DNA of 19,795 nucleotides from CAZQIO01 sp964593405 (GCA_964593405.1 CAZQIO010000011.1:1-19795); one strand, 5' to 3'; positions 1 through 6,539 are shown, counted from the stretch's first letter. Made by a program: numbers and translations. The notes: generated by a model from the sequence alone, not told the origin.

Positions 1-2
1 AA

Positions 3-308
3 ATAAAATTTGATCGAAAAAGAAAGCCTGGAATTTCAAACCTTTTGGTAATTTTCTCTGCTTTTTCTGGAAAGAAAATTGAACAATTAGAAAAAGAATA
101 CAAAGGAGTTGGCTATGAGAAATTCAAAAGAGATTTAGCAAAATTGCTTATTGAAAAATTGGAACCTTTTAGGAAAAAGAGAGAAGAACTTTTAAAGAGG
201 GAAATTTATTTGAAAGAGATTTTAGAAAGGGGAAGAAAAAAAGCTCAAATGGTCGCTCAAGAGACGATGGAACAAGTGAAGGAGAAAATTGGGTTTAAAA
301 TTTGGTAA
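3..308 (+). CDS. trpS: Tryptophanyl-tRNA synthetase, C-terminal part (5' end outside window)
   Basis: The frame is open from the window edge and ends with TAA at 306-308. The first residues read RKPGISNLLVIFSAFSGK, matching the conserved TrpRS segment that follows the KMSKS loop (KPGxSNLL, then a short 'SA.(S/T)GK' motif). After it come the helical C-terminal elements of class Ic synthetases: GYEKFKRDLA, then LEPFRKKREELL, and a final amphipathic helix ending in VKEKIGFKIW. The enzyme charges tRNA-Trp in the cytosol. The catalytic Rossmann domain (HIGH, KMSKS) lies upstream of the window. A TTG at 45 is an internal codon, not the start. The gene is followed 20 nt later by ychF on the same strand. 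Assignment rests on family motif recall and is firm. Confidence 0.85.
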   Translation: MKFDRKRKPGISNLLVIFSAFSGKKIEQLEKEYKGVGYEKFKRDLAKLLIEKLEPFRKKREELLKREIYLKEILERGRKKAQMVAQETMEQVKEKIGFKIW

Positions 309-328
309 AAAATTATTAAAATAATTTT

Positions 329-1345
329 ATGTCTTTTTCTGTTGGAATCGTTGGCCTGCCAAACGTCGGAAAATCGACTCTTTTTAAAGTTTTAACAAAA
401 AGAGAGGTAAAAATTTCTGAAAGAGCCTTTACAACCATTGAGCCAAACATTGGCAAAGTTTCAGTCAAAGATGAAAGGTTGGAAAAAATAGCCAATTTGG
501 TCAAGCCAGAAAAAATAACTCCGGCTTTCGTTGAGTTTGTAGATATTGCTGGTTTGGTAAAGGGAGCTCATTTGGGAGAAGGTTTGGGCAATCAGTTTTT
601 ATCTTACATTAGAAATTGTGATTCAATTTTGTTTGTTTTGAGAGCCTTTGAAAATCCGAATGTTGAAAATTTGTTGGGGGAGATTAATCCAAAAAAGGAA
701 CTTGAAATTTTAAAAACGGAACTTTTAATGAAAGACGCGGAAACGCTGGAAAGGGCAATTTCTGGCCTAGAAAAAAAAGACAAAAAAAGGGCAGAAATTT
801 TGAAAAAAATAAGAGAAGAAGTTTTGAAGGGAAGGTTAATTTTGGAAATGAAACTGAAAGAGGAAGAAAAAGAGAAGATTAAAGAGTATCAGTTTTTAAC
901 TCAAAAGCCTTTCTTTTGCATAATCAATGTTGACGGAAAGACAAAATTTGAACCCCCAACAGTTCCTTTTTTAGAAATGAATTTAAAAGATGAGGAAGAA
1001 TTTCTTGAGCTCTCAGAAAAAGAGAAAAAAGAGTTTGGTTTTGAATCGAGAATTGATCGATTAATTAACTCTTGCTACAAAACTTTAAATTTGATAAGCT
1101 TTTTTACTATAGCTGGAGGAAAGGAGGCAAGGGCCTGGACGATAGAAAACGGATCTTTGGCAATTGAGGCGGCGAGGAAGGTTCATTCTGATTTTGCAAA
1201 AAAATTTATCAAGGCTGAGGTTTTAAACTGGAAAACTCTTGTTGAGGTTGGGTCTTGGCAAAAAGCTAAGGCAATGGGGTTAATAAAAATTGTTGGAAAA
1301 GATTATAAAGTCGAAGATGGTGATGTGATCGAATTTAAAATTTAA
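329..1345 (+). CDS. ychF: Ribosome-binding ATPase YchF (Obg-like, OLA1 family)
   Basis: A 338-aa protein, somewhat short for the family (about 360 aa). The G1/P-loop GLPNVGKST is at residues 9-17. The switch region contains DIAGLVKGAHLGEGLGNQFL, the family signature. The nucleotide-specificity motif reads IINVDGK where NxxE is usual, so its last residue is not the standard one. The C-terminal TGS domain shows FTIAGGKEARAWTIENGS and ends DYKVEDGDVIEFKI, matching the YchF end. YchF binds ribosomes and hydrolyses ATP, with roles in translation and stress. A TAAAAT box at 317-322 ends 6 nt before the ATG, but no convincing -35 accompanies it, so the gene may be read from its own leaderless promoter or through from trpS. 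Confidence 0.95.
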   Translation: MSFSVGIVGLPNVGKSTLFKVLTKREVKISERAFTTIEPNIGKVSVKDERLEKIANLVKPEKITPAFVEFVDIAGLVKGAHLGEGLGNQFLSYIRNCDSILFVLRAFENPNVENLLGEINPKKELEILKTELLMKDAETLERAISGLEKKDKKRAEILKKIREEVLKGRLILEMKLKEEEKEKIKEYQFLTQKPFFCIINVDGKTKFEPPTVPFLEMNLKDEEEFLELSEKEKKEFGFESRIDRLINSCYKTLNLISFFTIAGGKEARAWTIENGSLAIEAARKVHSDFAKKFIKAEVLNWKTLVEVGSWQKAKAMGLIKIVGKDYKVEDGDVIEFKI

Positions 1346-1351
1346 AAAAAC

Positions 1352-1732
1352 ATGAGATATTATCAACTGGCGTTTTTGTTGCCACCAAATTTAAAAAAAG
1401 AGGAAATTGCCCAAGCTGAACAAGAAATTTTGTCCCTTCTTGAAAAAGAAGGGGGAATTTTAGATAAAAAGGAAGACCCTCTAAAGAGGAGTTTGTTTTA
1501 TGAGATTAAAAAATTTAGGGAAGCTTATTTGGGAAGTGTTTATTTTTTTATGGAGCCAGAAAAAATGAAAAGCTTTAACGAAAAACTGAAAATGAAAAAA
1601 GAAATTTTGCGTTATTTAATTGTCACGGAAACTCCTCCAAAGAAGGTTCCAATAAAGAAAAAAGTGGCAAAACCCAAAAAAGTCGAAATTGAAGAAATTG
1701 AAGAAAAATTAAAAGAAATTCTAGGAGAATGA
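1352..1732 (+). CDS. rpsF: 30S ribosomal protein S6
   Basis: A 126-aa protein whose first 90 residues match S6: MRYYQLAFLLPPNL, then FLGSVYFF-like strands (YLGSVYFFMEP) and LRYLIVTE, the last strand of the ferredoxin-like fold. The 30-residue tail after the fold is Lys/Glu-rich (PKKVPIKKKVAKPKK, then EEIEEKLKEILGE), a charged extension of the sort seen in some S6 proteins. S6 pairs with S18 on the 30S platform, and S18 is encoded two genes downstream. The gene starts 6 nt after ychF stops, with no Shine-Dalgarno. Its stop overlaps the ssb start (ATGA), suggesting translational coupling. The order rpsF-ssb-rpsR is the classical bacterial one. Confidence 0.95.
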   Translation: MRYYQLAFLLPPNLKKEEIAQAEQEILSLLEKEGGILDKKEDPLKRSLFYEIKKFREAYLGSVYFFMEPEKMKSFNEKLKMKKEILRYLIVTETPPKKVPIKKKVAKPKKVEIEEIEEKLKEILGE

Positions 1733-2154
1733 ATTTAAACAAAGTTTTTCTAATTGGAAGATTAACAAGAGACCCTGAAACGAAAGAATTGCCTTCCGGA
1801 AAGAAAGTTTGTCAAATCGGTTTGGCTACCGATAGGTTTTTTGTTGATAAAAATGGTCAAAAAAAACAAGAAACAGAATTTCACAATGTAATTTTGTTTG
1901 GTAGGCTAGCTGAAATAGCATCTCAATACTTAAAAAAAGGATCTTTACTTTTTATTGAAGGAAGGTTAAGAACTAGAAATTGGGAAGACAGTTCAGGCAA
2001 CAAAAAATCAAAAACAGAAATAATTGCTGAAAAAATTCAGTTGGGACCAAAGGTCCAAAAAGAAACTGTAGCGCCGCTTGAGGAAAAAGAAGAAATTCCT
2101 ATAATAGAAGAGGAGGAAGAAAAAGAAATTGATATTGACGAAATTCCCTTTTAA
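1729..2154 (+). CDS. ssb: Single-stranded DNA-binding protein
   Basis: A 141-aa SSB. The OB fold covers about residues 1-105: NLNKVFLIGRLTRDPE at the N-terminus, then EFHNVILFGRLAEIASQYLKKGSLLFIEGRL, then a strand ending in IIAEKIQLG. The tail is short and acidic and ends IDIDEIPF, the conserved acidic tip that recruits repair and replication partners. The ATG overlaps the rpsF stop by 4 nt, and AGGAG lies immediately upstream of it (1721-1727), unusually close. SSB coats single-stranded DNA during replication, repair and RecA loading; recA is encoded convergently just downstream. Confidence 0.96.
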   Translation: MNLNKVFLIGRLTRDPETKELPSGKKVCQIGLATDRFFVDKNGQKKQETEFHNVILFGRLAEIASQYLKKGSLLFIEGRLRTRNWEDSSGNKKSKTEIIAEKIQLGPKVQKETVAPLEEKEEIPIIEEEEEKEIDIDEIPF

Positions 2155-2158
2155 AAAA

Positions 2159-2356
2159 ATGCCTTGCTATTTTTGCCAAAGAAATTTAAACGAAATCGAT
2201 TTCAAAAACACTCAATTACTAAAGAGGTATCTTTCGGCTTTGGGAAAAATAAAGGGAAAGAAAAAAACTGGTGTTTGTTCTTTTCATCAAAGGAGATTAA
2301 AAAGAGCAATCAAGAGGGCTAGATATCTTGGACTTTTACCCTATGTGGCTGAATAA
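2159..2356 (+). CDS. rpsR: 30S ribosomal protein S18, zinc-ribbon form
   Basis: A 65-aa protein starting at the ATG 2159 (MPCYFC). The open frame extends upstream to a TTG at 2129, but that start would lie inside ssb and add a non-homologous stretch. Residues CYFC near the N-terminus and CSFH at about 46-49 form a CxxC...CxxH zinc site, so this is the metal-binding type of S18. The core (LLKRYLSALGKI, then RRLKRAIKRARYLGLLPY) is typical. It starts 4 nt after the ssb stop. The usual next gene, rplI (L9), is absent: the 3' end overlaps the convergent recA end by 16 nt. Several CPR lineages are reported to lack L9, which would fit, though only this locus is visible. Confidence 0.95.
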   Translation: MPCYFCQRNLNEIDFKNTQLLKRYLSALGKIKGKKKTGVCSFHQRRLKRAIKRARYLGLLPYVAE

Positions 2357-3339
2357 ATTTTAGTTATTTTCTCTTTAATTTTTTCAAACAATTCTGGATT
2401 TTCTTTTAAAAATTCTTTAGCGCCCTCTATTCCTTGTCCTAATTTTTTCTCTTCAAATTGTAACCAAGAGCCAACTTTTTTTATCACTCCAAAATTGAGA
2501 GCAGTATTGATTAAATCTGCTTCTTTTGAGATTCCTTCGTTAAAATAGATGATAAATTCTGCGCTTTTGAAGGGAGCGGCCACTTTGTTTTTTACAATCT
2601 TTGCTTTAATTTTGCTTCCAACAATTTCATCGCCTTTTTTTATTTGGGCAATTCGATTAAGTTCGATTCTGACTGAAGCATAAAATTTCAAAGCCAACCC
2701 CCCTGGCGTTGTTTCCGGTCTGCCATAGGTGCCAATTTTCATTCTTGTTTGGTTTAAAAAAATAACGATCGACTTTGTCTTGGCGATTAATCCAGACAGC
2801 CTTCTCAACGCCTGACTCATTAATCTTGCTTGAGCGGCAATTTCGCTCTTTCCAATTTCTTCTTCAATTTCAACTTTTGGAACTAAAGCTGCCACCGAAT
2901 CGACAACTATAACATCAACTTCTCCAGATTCAACTAAAGTTTTAACAATTTCTAAAGCTTCTTCTCCAGAATCAGGTTGGGAAATTAAAAGATCTTCAAT
3001 GTTAACTCCGATTCTCTTTGCATAATCTGGGTCTAGGGCATGTTCTGCATCGACAAAAGCCCCAACCCCTCCTCTTTTTTGAGCTTCGGCAATGACGTGT
3101 AAAGCCAAGGTTGTTTTTCCGGAAGCTTCGGGTCCGTAAATTTCTACCACCCTTCCCCTTGGCAACCCCCCAACTCCCAAAGCTAAATCTAAGGAAATTG
3201 ACCCTGTGGGAATGACATCAACGTTTGAAGGCCTCACCTCTGTCAATTTCATTATCGCTCCATCTCCAAACTTTTTCTTTATTTGCTCTATCGCCTCTTT
3301 CAAATCTTCTTTTTCTCCCTTTGTTTCTTTTTTGGCCAT
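2341..3339 (-). CDS. recA: Recombinase A
   Basis: A 332-aa RecA, shorter than the roughly 350 aa usual because the acidic C-terminal tail is reduced. Walker A GPEASGKT is at about 69-76. Other landmarks are FVDAEHALDP, the Walker B region VDVIVVDSVAALVP, and the DNA-binding loop L2 region NQTRMKIGTYGRPETTPGG followed by ALKFYASVRIEL. The L2 stretch is one residue shorter than in E. coli. RecA forms filaments on single-stranded DNA, drives strand exchange and triggers SOS self-cleavage where LexA exists. The start is supported by a promoter 7 nt upstream. The 3' end overlaps rpsR tail-to-tail by 16 nt, with no visible terminator between them. Confidence 0.98.
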   Translation of the reverse strand: MAKKETKGEKEDLKEAIEQIKKKFGDGAIMKLTEVRPSNVDVIPTGSISLDLALGVGGLPRGRVVEIYGPEASGKTTLALHVIAEAQKRGGVGAFVDAEHALDPDYAKRIGVNIEDLLISQPDSGEEALEIVKTLVESGEVDVIVVDSVAALVPKVEIEEEIGKSEIAAQARLMSQALRRLSGLIAKTKSIVIFLNQTRMKIGTYGRPETTPGGLALKFYASVRIELNRIAQIKKGDEIVGSKIKAKIVKNKVAAPFKSAEFIIYFNEGISKEADLINTALNFGVIKKVGSWLQFEEKKLGQGIEGAKEFLKENPELFEKIKEKITKIYSAT

Positions 3340-3346
3340 TAATTTA

Positions 3347-3374
3347 ATTTTATCTTTTTTGAAATTAGTGTCAA
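3347..3374 (-). promoter_or_regulatory. recA promoter, leaderless
   Basis: On the minus strand TTGACA (3369-3374) is followed after 16 nt by TAAAAT (3347-3352). The -10 box ends 7 nt before the recA ATG, so transcription should begin at or next to the start codon, giving a leaderless mRNA. No LexA-like palindrome was noticed. Confidence 0.75.
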
Positions 3375-3383
3375 ATTGAAAAG

Positions 3384-3734
3384 TTAATTTGACTCTGTTG
3401 AAGAGATTCTAATTAAAATTCGATGCCAGTCTGGGTACTCCAATCCTTGAACGATTATTCCTCCAACAACACCGATTGAAATTGGCTCTAAAGGTAAAAA
3501 GTGTAAAAAGAAATTGAAAATTAAAATGAACGTACCCAAAAGCCAATGATGAAAATGAAAATAAAAATTTTCAAATTTCAAAATGAGGGATTTAATTTTT
3601 CCTCTTTTGCCAGCTTCTTTGCCTGAAAAAACTTTAGCCAAAAAATAACCCAAAAAAAGACCGATTAAGCTTGTGAAATTTTGATAGAGACAAAACAAAA
3701 TAACGACAAATTTTATCAGATTATTCTTGCCCAT
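3384..3734 (-). CDS. Small multi-spanning membrane protein of unknown function
   Basis: A 116-aa protein, taking the ATG at 3734 rather than the TTG at 3740. Hydrophobic segments lie near residues 6-30 (FVVILFCLYQ and onward to LIGLFLGYFLA), 60-80 (WLLGTFILIFNFFLHFL) and 85-97 (ISIGVVGGIIVQGL), so two or three membrane spans. The most distinctive motif is FHFHHWLLG, four aromatic/His residues at the start of a span, followed late in the protein by EYPDWHRI. Histidines in that arrangement could bind a metal or contact lipid, but I do not recognise the family. The ATG lies inside the last codons of the pcm reading frame (14-nt overlap), so the two are probably co-translated. Confidence 0.7.
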   Translation of the reverse strand: MGKNNLIKFVVILFCLYQNFTSLIGLFLGYFLAKVFSGKEAGKRGKIKSLILKFENFYFHFHHWLLGTFILIFNFFLHFLPLEPISIGVVGGIIVQGLEYPDWHRILIRISSTESN

Positions 3735-4343
3735 TTTCAATTAATGGAACGAAGGTAAAGCCTGGGTACTCAAATTCTTCAAAGTTTTTCTCTGACTTTT
3801 TTATGAAAAGCCAAATTGAATTTCCAATTGGAACGACAATCCTTCCTTCAATTTTTAATTGTTCTTGCCAACTCAAATGTAATTTTTTGGCACTCGCTGA
3901 AACTAAATTTTATCAAAAGGGGCTTCTTTTTTGAAACCCTTTGTTCCATCTTGACAAAAAAATTTCACTCTCCCTTCTTTGACAAAATTGTATTTTGAAG
4001 CATTTTTTTCGCCAAATTCTTTCAATTCTGGAATTCTTTCAATGGCAATTACCTTTCCCTTTTTCCCAACTATTTCTCCCAAAAGGCAAGAAGTCCAACC
4101 AGAGCCAGAACCAATGTCTAAAATTTTTTCTCCCTCTCTTGGTTGCAAAAGTTCAAGCATGAAAGCAACCACAAGGGGTTGGGAAATTGTCTGGCCAAAA
4201 CCAATCGGCAAGGCTTCGTTTAACTCAGCCAAATCTTTCAAATTTTCTGGTAAAAAATCTACTCTTTTTATTTTTTTAAAGGCTTCGATGATTCTCGGAG
4301 TCCTGAGCCATCCTTCTAAAATTAACTTATCAATCAGCGACAT
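3721..4343 (-). CDS. pcm: Protein-L-isoaspartate O-methyltransferase, interrupted by a single-base frameshift
   Basis: The first frame (4343 to 3903) gives 146 aa with the PCMT N-terminus (RVDFLPE, then LPIGFGQTISQPLVVAFMLE) and the SAM-binding loop ILDIGSGSGWTSCLLG. It runs into TAG at 3903-3905 right after APFDKI. In the next frame the expected C-terminal part follows at once and is open: LVSASAKKLHLSWQEQL, then IEGRIVVPIG and PGFTFVPLI, ending with TAA at 3721-3723. Restoring one base in the AAAATTT run near 3904-3911 gives about 207 aa, the normal PCMT length. The enzyme repairs isoaspartyl damage in proteins using SAM. The frameshift may be a sequencing error, a recent mutation or recoding; conservation of the second half argues against an old pseudogene. 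Confidence 0.85.
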
Positions 4344-4349
4344 TCTAAA

Positions 4350-4355
4350 ATTTTA
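4350..4355 (-). promoter_or_regulatory. Extended -10 element of pcm
   Basis: TGTTAAAAT on the minus strand (hexamer 4350-4355 preceded by TG) lies 6 nt before the pcm ATG. It matches the extended -10 pattern of other promoters in this window. No good -35 is seen, so confidence is moderate. Confidence 0.45.
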
Positions 4356-4886
4356 ACAAAATTTCGTTTGACAAAAAACTTTTTTGAGCACATTATTCAC
4401 CTTCCCTCTAAAAAATGGGGGTGTGGCTCATCGCAGTAGACTACCTCTTAGGCTTTATGGGAGCATCGCAAAAAATAATTTAGATTGGGAAGGGTCGCAA
4501 AAGCGATGGGGAAACCTGTTTTGAATTATTTACTTGGCTTGGGGCTCTCAAGTTTGGTTGTCCAAGCTAATCAAGAATTTTCCTGGATGTTTTAGCTGGC
4601 TACCTTCATTGTCTGTCTAACTTTGATCGGTTCGATTTTGGAAAACGTTGCAAAATTTGGAATTTCGATCCCAAATTGACTAAAGAGAGATTAAAGCGAT
4701 TGGACGAAATGGAGAATCCGCTTCATTATTATATTACCGAATAAACTAAAATCAATCAAGAAAAAGAAGGGTCCGCTTCTGGCCAAAACAAAGTTCGAGC
4801 CGACATTTTTAAAGTCAAAGCTTGTAGAAAAATGGAATTGTGCATTTCACCTCTATTCGATTGAAAAATTTTCAAATTAACGAATG
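4356..4886. other. Gene-free stretch, possibly a decayed gene
   Basis: About 530 nt with no credible intact gene on either strand. On the plus strand three frames contain protein-like fragments broken by stops. The longest open piece is 4571-4741, whose second half reads CKIWNFDPKLTKERLKRLDE and ends MENPLHYYITE before TAA at 4742. Another frame gives KAMGKPVLNYLLGLGLSSLV around 4505-4565. I could not match these to a known family. The composition is intermediate between the host and the GC-rich unit next to it. A small TCGC-AAAA-GCGA hairpin sits at 4495-4506. It may be the remains of a mobile or host gene. Confidence 0.4.
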
Positions 4887-4909
4887 AAAAAGAGGGGCGA
4901 AAGCCCCTC
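4887..4909 (-). terminator. Intrinsic terminator of the GC-rich unit
   Basis: Read on the minus strand, GAGGGGC-TTTC-GCCCCTC forms a perfect 7-bp GC-rich stem (4892-4909) followed directly by five Ts (4887-4891). It lies 55 nt after the stop of the 4965-5357 ORF and points the right way to end its transcript. Confidence 0.8.
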
Positions 4910-4964
4910 ATAACCTAACCTAGAGTGTACTATGTGAGGCAGTGGAGGGAAGGCAGGTTCCCCC

Positions 4965-5357
4965 TCAAGGTTTGATAACTTTCACCCTAGCTTTCCCCCG
5001 GAGAAGCCCATCCAGGATGAAAGCCGTCCTTGAAGAAACTGGCGAGGAGGCCGCCATCTCCTCCGCCAGCTGCTGATCTGCAATTTCCAAGGCCGTTCCT
5101 GGACTCTCTGGATGGAGGGGAAGCCCCAGGCGGTGGCTTGGAAAGATCACAATCCAATCTTCCTTCTCTACCCTCCCCTCTACTTGGAGGGTGAGGTATA
5201 AAGATACTCCTCCCTTCTCCGCTATTGCCATGATCTCCCGGAGGAGTGCTTGCCTTTCCGCGGCGCCTGGCTCAAACTCTCCTCCATCCAGGTTGTAGTA
5301 GTTGGAGAGGGCCTCGTAGACCTCCTTGAGGGCCCCTGCGATCCTTTTTGTCATCAT
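4965..5357 (-). CDS. GC-rich 130-aa hypothetical protein with its own promoter and terminator
   Basis: I do not recognise this protein. It is soluble, with no signal peptide or membrane span. The N-terminal half looks helical (ALKEVYEALSNYYNLDGGEF, then AAERQALLREIMAIAEKG), followed by strand-like segments (VSLYLTLQVEGRV, EDWIVIFP) and a helix (ALEIADQQLAEEMAA). It ends GKARVKVIKP. Base and codon use differ sharply from the neighbours: C/G at third positions and many CTC, GCC and GGC codons against the A/T-ending codons elsewhere, which suggests transfer or special selection. The ATG at 5357 (a second follows at 5354) is 9 nt from an exceptionally strong Shine-Dalgarno. Promoter and terminator flank only this gene, so it is monocistronic. 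The promoter matches the host type, which argues against a contaminant contig piece. Confidence 0.75.
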   Translation of the reverse strand: MMTKRIAGALKEVYEALSNYYNLDGGEFEPGAAERQALLREIMAIAEKGGVSLYLTLQVEGRVEKEDWIVIFPSHRLGLPLHPESPGTALEIADQQLAEEMAASSPVSSRTAFILDGLLRGKARVKVIKP

Positions 5358-5360
5358 ATC

Positions 5361-5419
5361 GGATCACCTCCTTTCCATTGGATTTTTTGCTTTCCCGGCC
5401 TGTCCTGCCCCAGGCCGGG
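5361..5419 (-). promoter_or_regulatory. Leader with stem-loop and full-length Shine-Dalgarno
   Basis: The transcript leader (about 70 nt) carries two elements. A 9-bp GC-only-rich stem CCCGGCCTG/CAGGCCGGG occupies 5394-5419 (loop about 8 nt). Downstream, AAAGGAGGTGATCC (5361-5374) is complementary to the entire conserved 3' tail of 16S rRNA, far longer than a usual ribosome binding site. The hairpin near the 5' end may stabilise the RNA or insulate the ribosome site. Confidence 0.75.
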
Positions 5420-5436
5420 GGTTTGTACTATTCCCA

Positions 5437-5465
5437 ATTTTAGCATATAAATAAGAATTTGTCAA
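5437..5465 (-). promoter_or_regulatory. Consensus sigma-70 promoter with extended -10
   Basis: On the minus strand TTGACA (5460-5465), exactly 17 nt, then TAAAAT (5437-5442) preceded by TGC (extended -10). Transcription should begin near 5430 and read the leader and ORF 4965-5357. It is the best promoter in the window by consensus. Confidence 0.85.
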
Positions 5466-5541
5466 GGTCATCATATTCACCATAAAATTCTGAAAAAATG
5501 GCGTTCGTTATTAAAACTTAAGACCAAAAACTGCATTCTCT

Positions 5542-6069
5542 TTATCTTGGTAATATCTGCGAGAGGGTGCGAATAGCTTTGGATGGATTTCCTTTTCCTA
5601 CTGGGAAATAAGCTGGGATCACTGGAATCTTTAAACCAGTAATAATTTCGGGATATTCTTTTAAGGGTTCTTTATCCCAATACTCAGAGAGGACAATAGA
5701 TTTTCCAGTTAGATACTTAAAAACTAGACCACCAAAGGCGATGATTTTTCTCGGATTAACTATTTTTATTTCAGCTTCGAGAAAACTCAGTTGCTCTTTT
5801 ATTACTTTCTTGTTTGGGTAATTTCCGTGGTTATAGCAACATTTAACCGAGTTAGTAATGAAAAGCTTATTCTCAAGAAGCTCCCTTTTGACCAAATCTG
5901 TGTGTAACTCTAACCAACCCTTGCTTAATGGCAATTTCTCTGACAACTCCAGGTTAATTAAGCCCGCTTTGCCCAAGACTCTCCAGAACTGCCTTACTCC
6001 AATAAAGGGAAATCTTACTCCTCTATATTCTGGATGCGAGCTTATGTTCTTGATGGTTGGGTTTATCAA
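5542..6069 (-). CDS. Uracil-DNA glycosylase superfamily protein, N-terminus uncertain
   Basis: The recognisable core is FPFIGVRQFWRVLGKAGLI (compare G.PFvG.agr.L...L..aGl), then LFITNSVKC, the segment NPRKIIAFGGLVFKYLTG, and the C-terminal VIPAYFPVGKGNPSKA. This is the pattern of the UDG superfamily, which excises uracil or mismatched bases from DNA. Just before the TTG at 6069 the frame reads NPRFLLV, so the sequence RFLLVLINPT resembles the first strand and catalytic loop of Mug/TDG-type enzymes (vGINPG). No ATG, GTG or TTG precedes it in frame before a TGA at 6103-6105, whereas an ATG at 6106 lies in another frame. Removing one base of the AAA at 6089-6091 would join them. The true start may therefore be near 6106. 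Third positions are less AT-rich than in the core genes. Confidence 0.7.
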   Translation of the reverse strand: MINPTIKNISSHPEYRGVRFPFIGVRQFWRVLGKAGLINLELSEKLPLSKGWLELHTDLVKRELLENKLFITNSVKCCYNHGNYPNKKVIKEQLSFLEAEIKIVNPRKIIAFGGLVFKYLTGKSIVLSEYWDKEPLKEYPEIITGLKIPVIPAYFPVGKGNPSKAIRTLSQILPR

Positions 6070-6290
6070 GACAAGTAAAAACCTGGGATTTAAGCAGCCA
6101 TATCATGGCAAGAATCCACTGCCCGATATAGAGATATAAGTGTTTGATCCAATGTTATATCCTTTTCCGTCCTAAAAATTATAACCACTTTTGAGGTGAA
6201 CCAAATCAAAACTTTATTTTGAAAAAACAAAAAATTCAATTTTGCGCCTAAGGTCGGCTGGCGAGTCAGTAATCTCTGCGGGCCTTCGCC

Positions 6291-6300
6291 NNNNNNNNNN
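6291..6300. other. Scaffold gap (10 N)
   Basis: Ten Ns just downstream of tRNA-Trp (minus direction). Both flanks are GC-rich and self-complementary: CGGGC-CAAA-GCCCG lies at about 6308-6321, and GCGGGCCTTCGCC ends at 6290. The true length is unknown. secE/nusG, which often follow tRNA-Trp, are not visible here. Confidence 0.9.
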
Positions 6301-6329
6301 CCGACGAAGCGGGCTTTGGCCCGTGAAGG

Positions 6330-6401
6330 CGGGGCTGCCAGGATTCGAACCTGGAAATCCGCTTTTGGAGAGCGGCGGTTTGCCATTGAGCCTACAGCCC
6401 C
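6330..6401 (-). tRNA. tRNA-Trp (CCA)
   Basis: A complete cloverleaf on the minus strand: acceptor GGGGCTG/CAGCCCC, anticodon stem CCGCT/AGCGG with loop CTCCAAA (anticodon CCA), and T arm CCAGG-TTCGAAT-CCTGG. Discriminator G. The 3' CCA is not encoded. Confidence 0.95.
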
Positions 6402-6429
6402 TTAGTCGCCTCGCGTCTTCGACGTTCGG

Positions 6430-6525
6430 CTCCCCATAGGGGAAACCGAGGTTTCCCCTCCATGGCGCTTCGCATTTCTCCGCTTTCGCTACGAAATGCT
6501 CCGCTGTCACCCCTTCCTAAAGGAA
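6430..6525 (-). repeat. 96-nt structured repeat element, copy B (rpmG to tRNA-Trp)
   Basis: About 86 of 96 positions agree with the copy at 19295-19390. It begins with TTCCTTTAGGAA, contains a hairpin CATTTC...GAAATG around AGCGAAAGCGGA, and a second hairpin GGGGAAA-CCTCGG-TTTCCCC enclosed by CCAT/ATGG. It lies 14 nt after the rpmG stop and 28 nt before tRNA-Trp, in the same orientation as both. Confidence 0.85.
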
Positions 6526-6539
6526 GTTTACCACGTTTT

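Noticed and set aside
2129..2158. Longer rpsR start at TTG 2129
   Set aside because: It would lie within ssb and add residues with no S18 homology; ATG 2159 gives the family N-terminus.
3979..4356. 125-aa plus-strand ORF opposite pcm
   Set aside because: Antisense shadow of the methyltransferase gene, which has clear family motifs.
6214..6510. Open frames over the tRNA-Trp and repeat region (both strands)
   Set aside because: They run through a tRNA, the repeat element and Ns; no protein signal.
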